Assembly: GCA_002391545.1 (NCBI GenBank)
Contig: DGFF01000118.1
Span: forward strand, 1-5,865
Direction of reading: 5' to 3'
DNA: 5,865 nt
From: Candidatus Fermentithermobacillaceae bacterium UBA3907
GTDB taxonomy: Bacteria > Bacillota > Sulfobacillia > Fermentithermobacillales > Fermentithermobacillaceae
The notes beneath the pieces were generated by a model. It was not told the DNA's origin, did not search any database, and worked only from the letters and a program-made list of their open reading frames with translations. Numbering within the stretch: the stretch's first letter is position 1; every line of letters starts with the position of its first letter. Both the position numbers and the translations under genes were made by a program. Below are positions 5,121-5,865 of this stretch, piece by piece.

Positions 5121-5865
5121 CTCTCCAAGTAATTGCCCATTTTTCAGGATCATCAAACTGATCATCACAGATTTTGTGCACCACGCTCCTGTGAGGAGCT
5201 CTTCTTACTATCTCAGGATTCTCATAGGCTTCACTGGATATCTCCTTAAGAGCTTCTACGTACTCGTCAAGATCCTGCTTAGAAGCAGATTCTGTAGGTT
5301 CTAACGTAAAAGGTTCGGGCACGATCCACGGATGATGGCTAGTCCAATAATGAAGGCCAAAATCACACATCCTCCTCTGGACATCTTCGGTAGTGATGCC
5401 AGTTTCCTCAGTGAGAGGTGCCCAACTGTACCTAACTTGCTCAAACCTATGCTTCCCTGGCGCATAAGGCACTTCAACTCCACGTATATCCTTTATCTTG
5501 GTTAAAAGATAATTGCTATTTAAAACGGCTACCTTTGCTGCTTCTTTGAGTCCTTCTTCTCCTAAACTCACTATCCACATATACGCCCTTACAACTGCAG
5601 GAATATTTCCGTAAAACATTTTCACCTTGCCAATGGAATTAGCCAAATCGTAGTTTAAAACGTATCTATCACCGTCAAACTCTACTACAGGTACAGGTAG
5701 AAACTGCTCCAATTCCTTAGTTACTCCTAGGGCTCCTGCGCCAGGCCCTCCGCAACCGTGAGGAGAAGAGAAAGTTTTGTGCAAATTGAAAAAGCACATG
5801 TCAAAGCCTGCTTCTTTCGCTCGCGTCAAACCCAAAATACCGTTAGCATTTGCCTGATCGTAACC
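5095..5865 (-). CDS. gcvPB: Glycine dehydrogenase (decarboxylating) subunit 2-like protein (GcvPB family), C-terminal part
   Basis: GcvPB is the beta subunit of the PLP-dependent P-protein. With GcvPA it decarboxylates glycine and loads the aminomethyl group on lipoyl-GcvH. The frame is open to the window edge, so the start lies outside; 256 residues are visible of a family length near 480-500. Family hallmarks are YDQANANGILG at the edge and NLHKTFSSPHG with the PLP Schiff-base Lys (codon 5776-5778). GPGAGALGV, MFYGNIPAVVRAY, AVLNSNYLL and EPTESASKQDLDEY also match. Several positions differ from standard GcvPB such as that of B. subtilis. PHGCGGPGAG stands for PHGGGGPGSG, HRFEQVRYSW for the HEFVLSG region, and HYWTSHHPWIV for HPPTIYFPLNV. 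The tail is longer and ends with DDPEKWAITWRAYVKK. It may therefore be a paralogue with another amino-acid substrate, and the gene symbol is only a family label. The SDR gene follows 46 bp downstream; gcvH and gcvT are not seen in the window. Confidence 0.85.
   Translation of the reverse strand, partial: GYDQANANGILGLTRAKEAGFDMCFFNLHKTFSSPHGCGGPGAGALGVTKELEQFLPVPVVEFDGDRYVLNYDLANSIGKVKMFYGNIPAVVRAYMWIVSLGEEGLKEAAKVAVLNSNYLLTKIKDIRGVEVPYAPGKHRFEQVRYSWAPLTEETGITTEDVQRRMCDFGLHYWTSHHPWIVPEPFTLEPTESASKQDLDEYVEALKEISSEAYENPEIVRRAPHRSVVHKICDDQFDDPEKWAITWRAYVKKHLS

Overview
The window looks like an ordinary chromosomal stretch from an anaerobic, probably thermophilic or moderately thermophilic, peptide- and amino-acid-fermenting bacterium. 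The signs are moderate GC (mid-40s by eye), heavy AGA/AGG and ATA codon use, strong AGGAGG ribosome binding sites, a split-type glycine decarboxylase beta subunit (GcvPB), a DUF4438 protein (a family I associate with Thermotogota and Synergistota), and two peptidases. Synergistota is my best guess. This is inference from gene content, since no marker gene is present.

Layout: six protein genes, of which the first and last run off the window. (1) 3-821 (+) is the C-terminal catalytic domain of an S9 (prolyl oligopeptidase family) peptidase. It is followed after 49 bp by (2) 871-1725 (+), a DUF4438 protein of unknown function; the pair probably form an operon. A strong hairpin terminator at 1736-1773 serves this operon and, read the other way, also the converging gene (3) 1772-2632 (-), a small MscS-type mechanosensitive channel whose stop codon lies in the terminator's T-run. 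A 180-bp divergent intergenic region with two inverted repeats separates the channel gene from (4) 2813-4201 (+), an M20 metallopeptidase. A long hairpin at 4217-4259 lies between this gene and the converging (5) 4266-5048 (-), a classical SDR oxidoreductase. Upstream of the SDR on the same strand is (6) 5095-5865 (-), the C-terminal half of a GcvPB-like PLP enzyme.

How the genes may work together: the S9 and M20 peptidases would release and trim peptides to amino acids, the GcvPB-like enzyme would decarboxylate glycine or a related amino acid, and the SDR would carry out an NAD(H)-linked redox step in the same transcription unit. MscS is a general osmotic safety valve. The substrate links are inferred from gene order only.

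No mobile element, CRISPR array, RNA gene or riboswitch was seen. I found no convincing new multi-gene system. The points most worth checking are the divergent GcvPB and its SDR partner, the S9-DUF4438 pairing, and the unusual terminators and inverted repeats.
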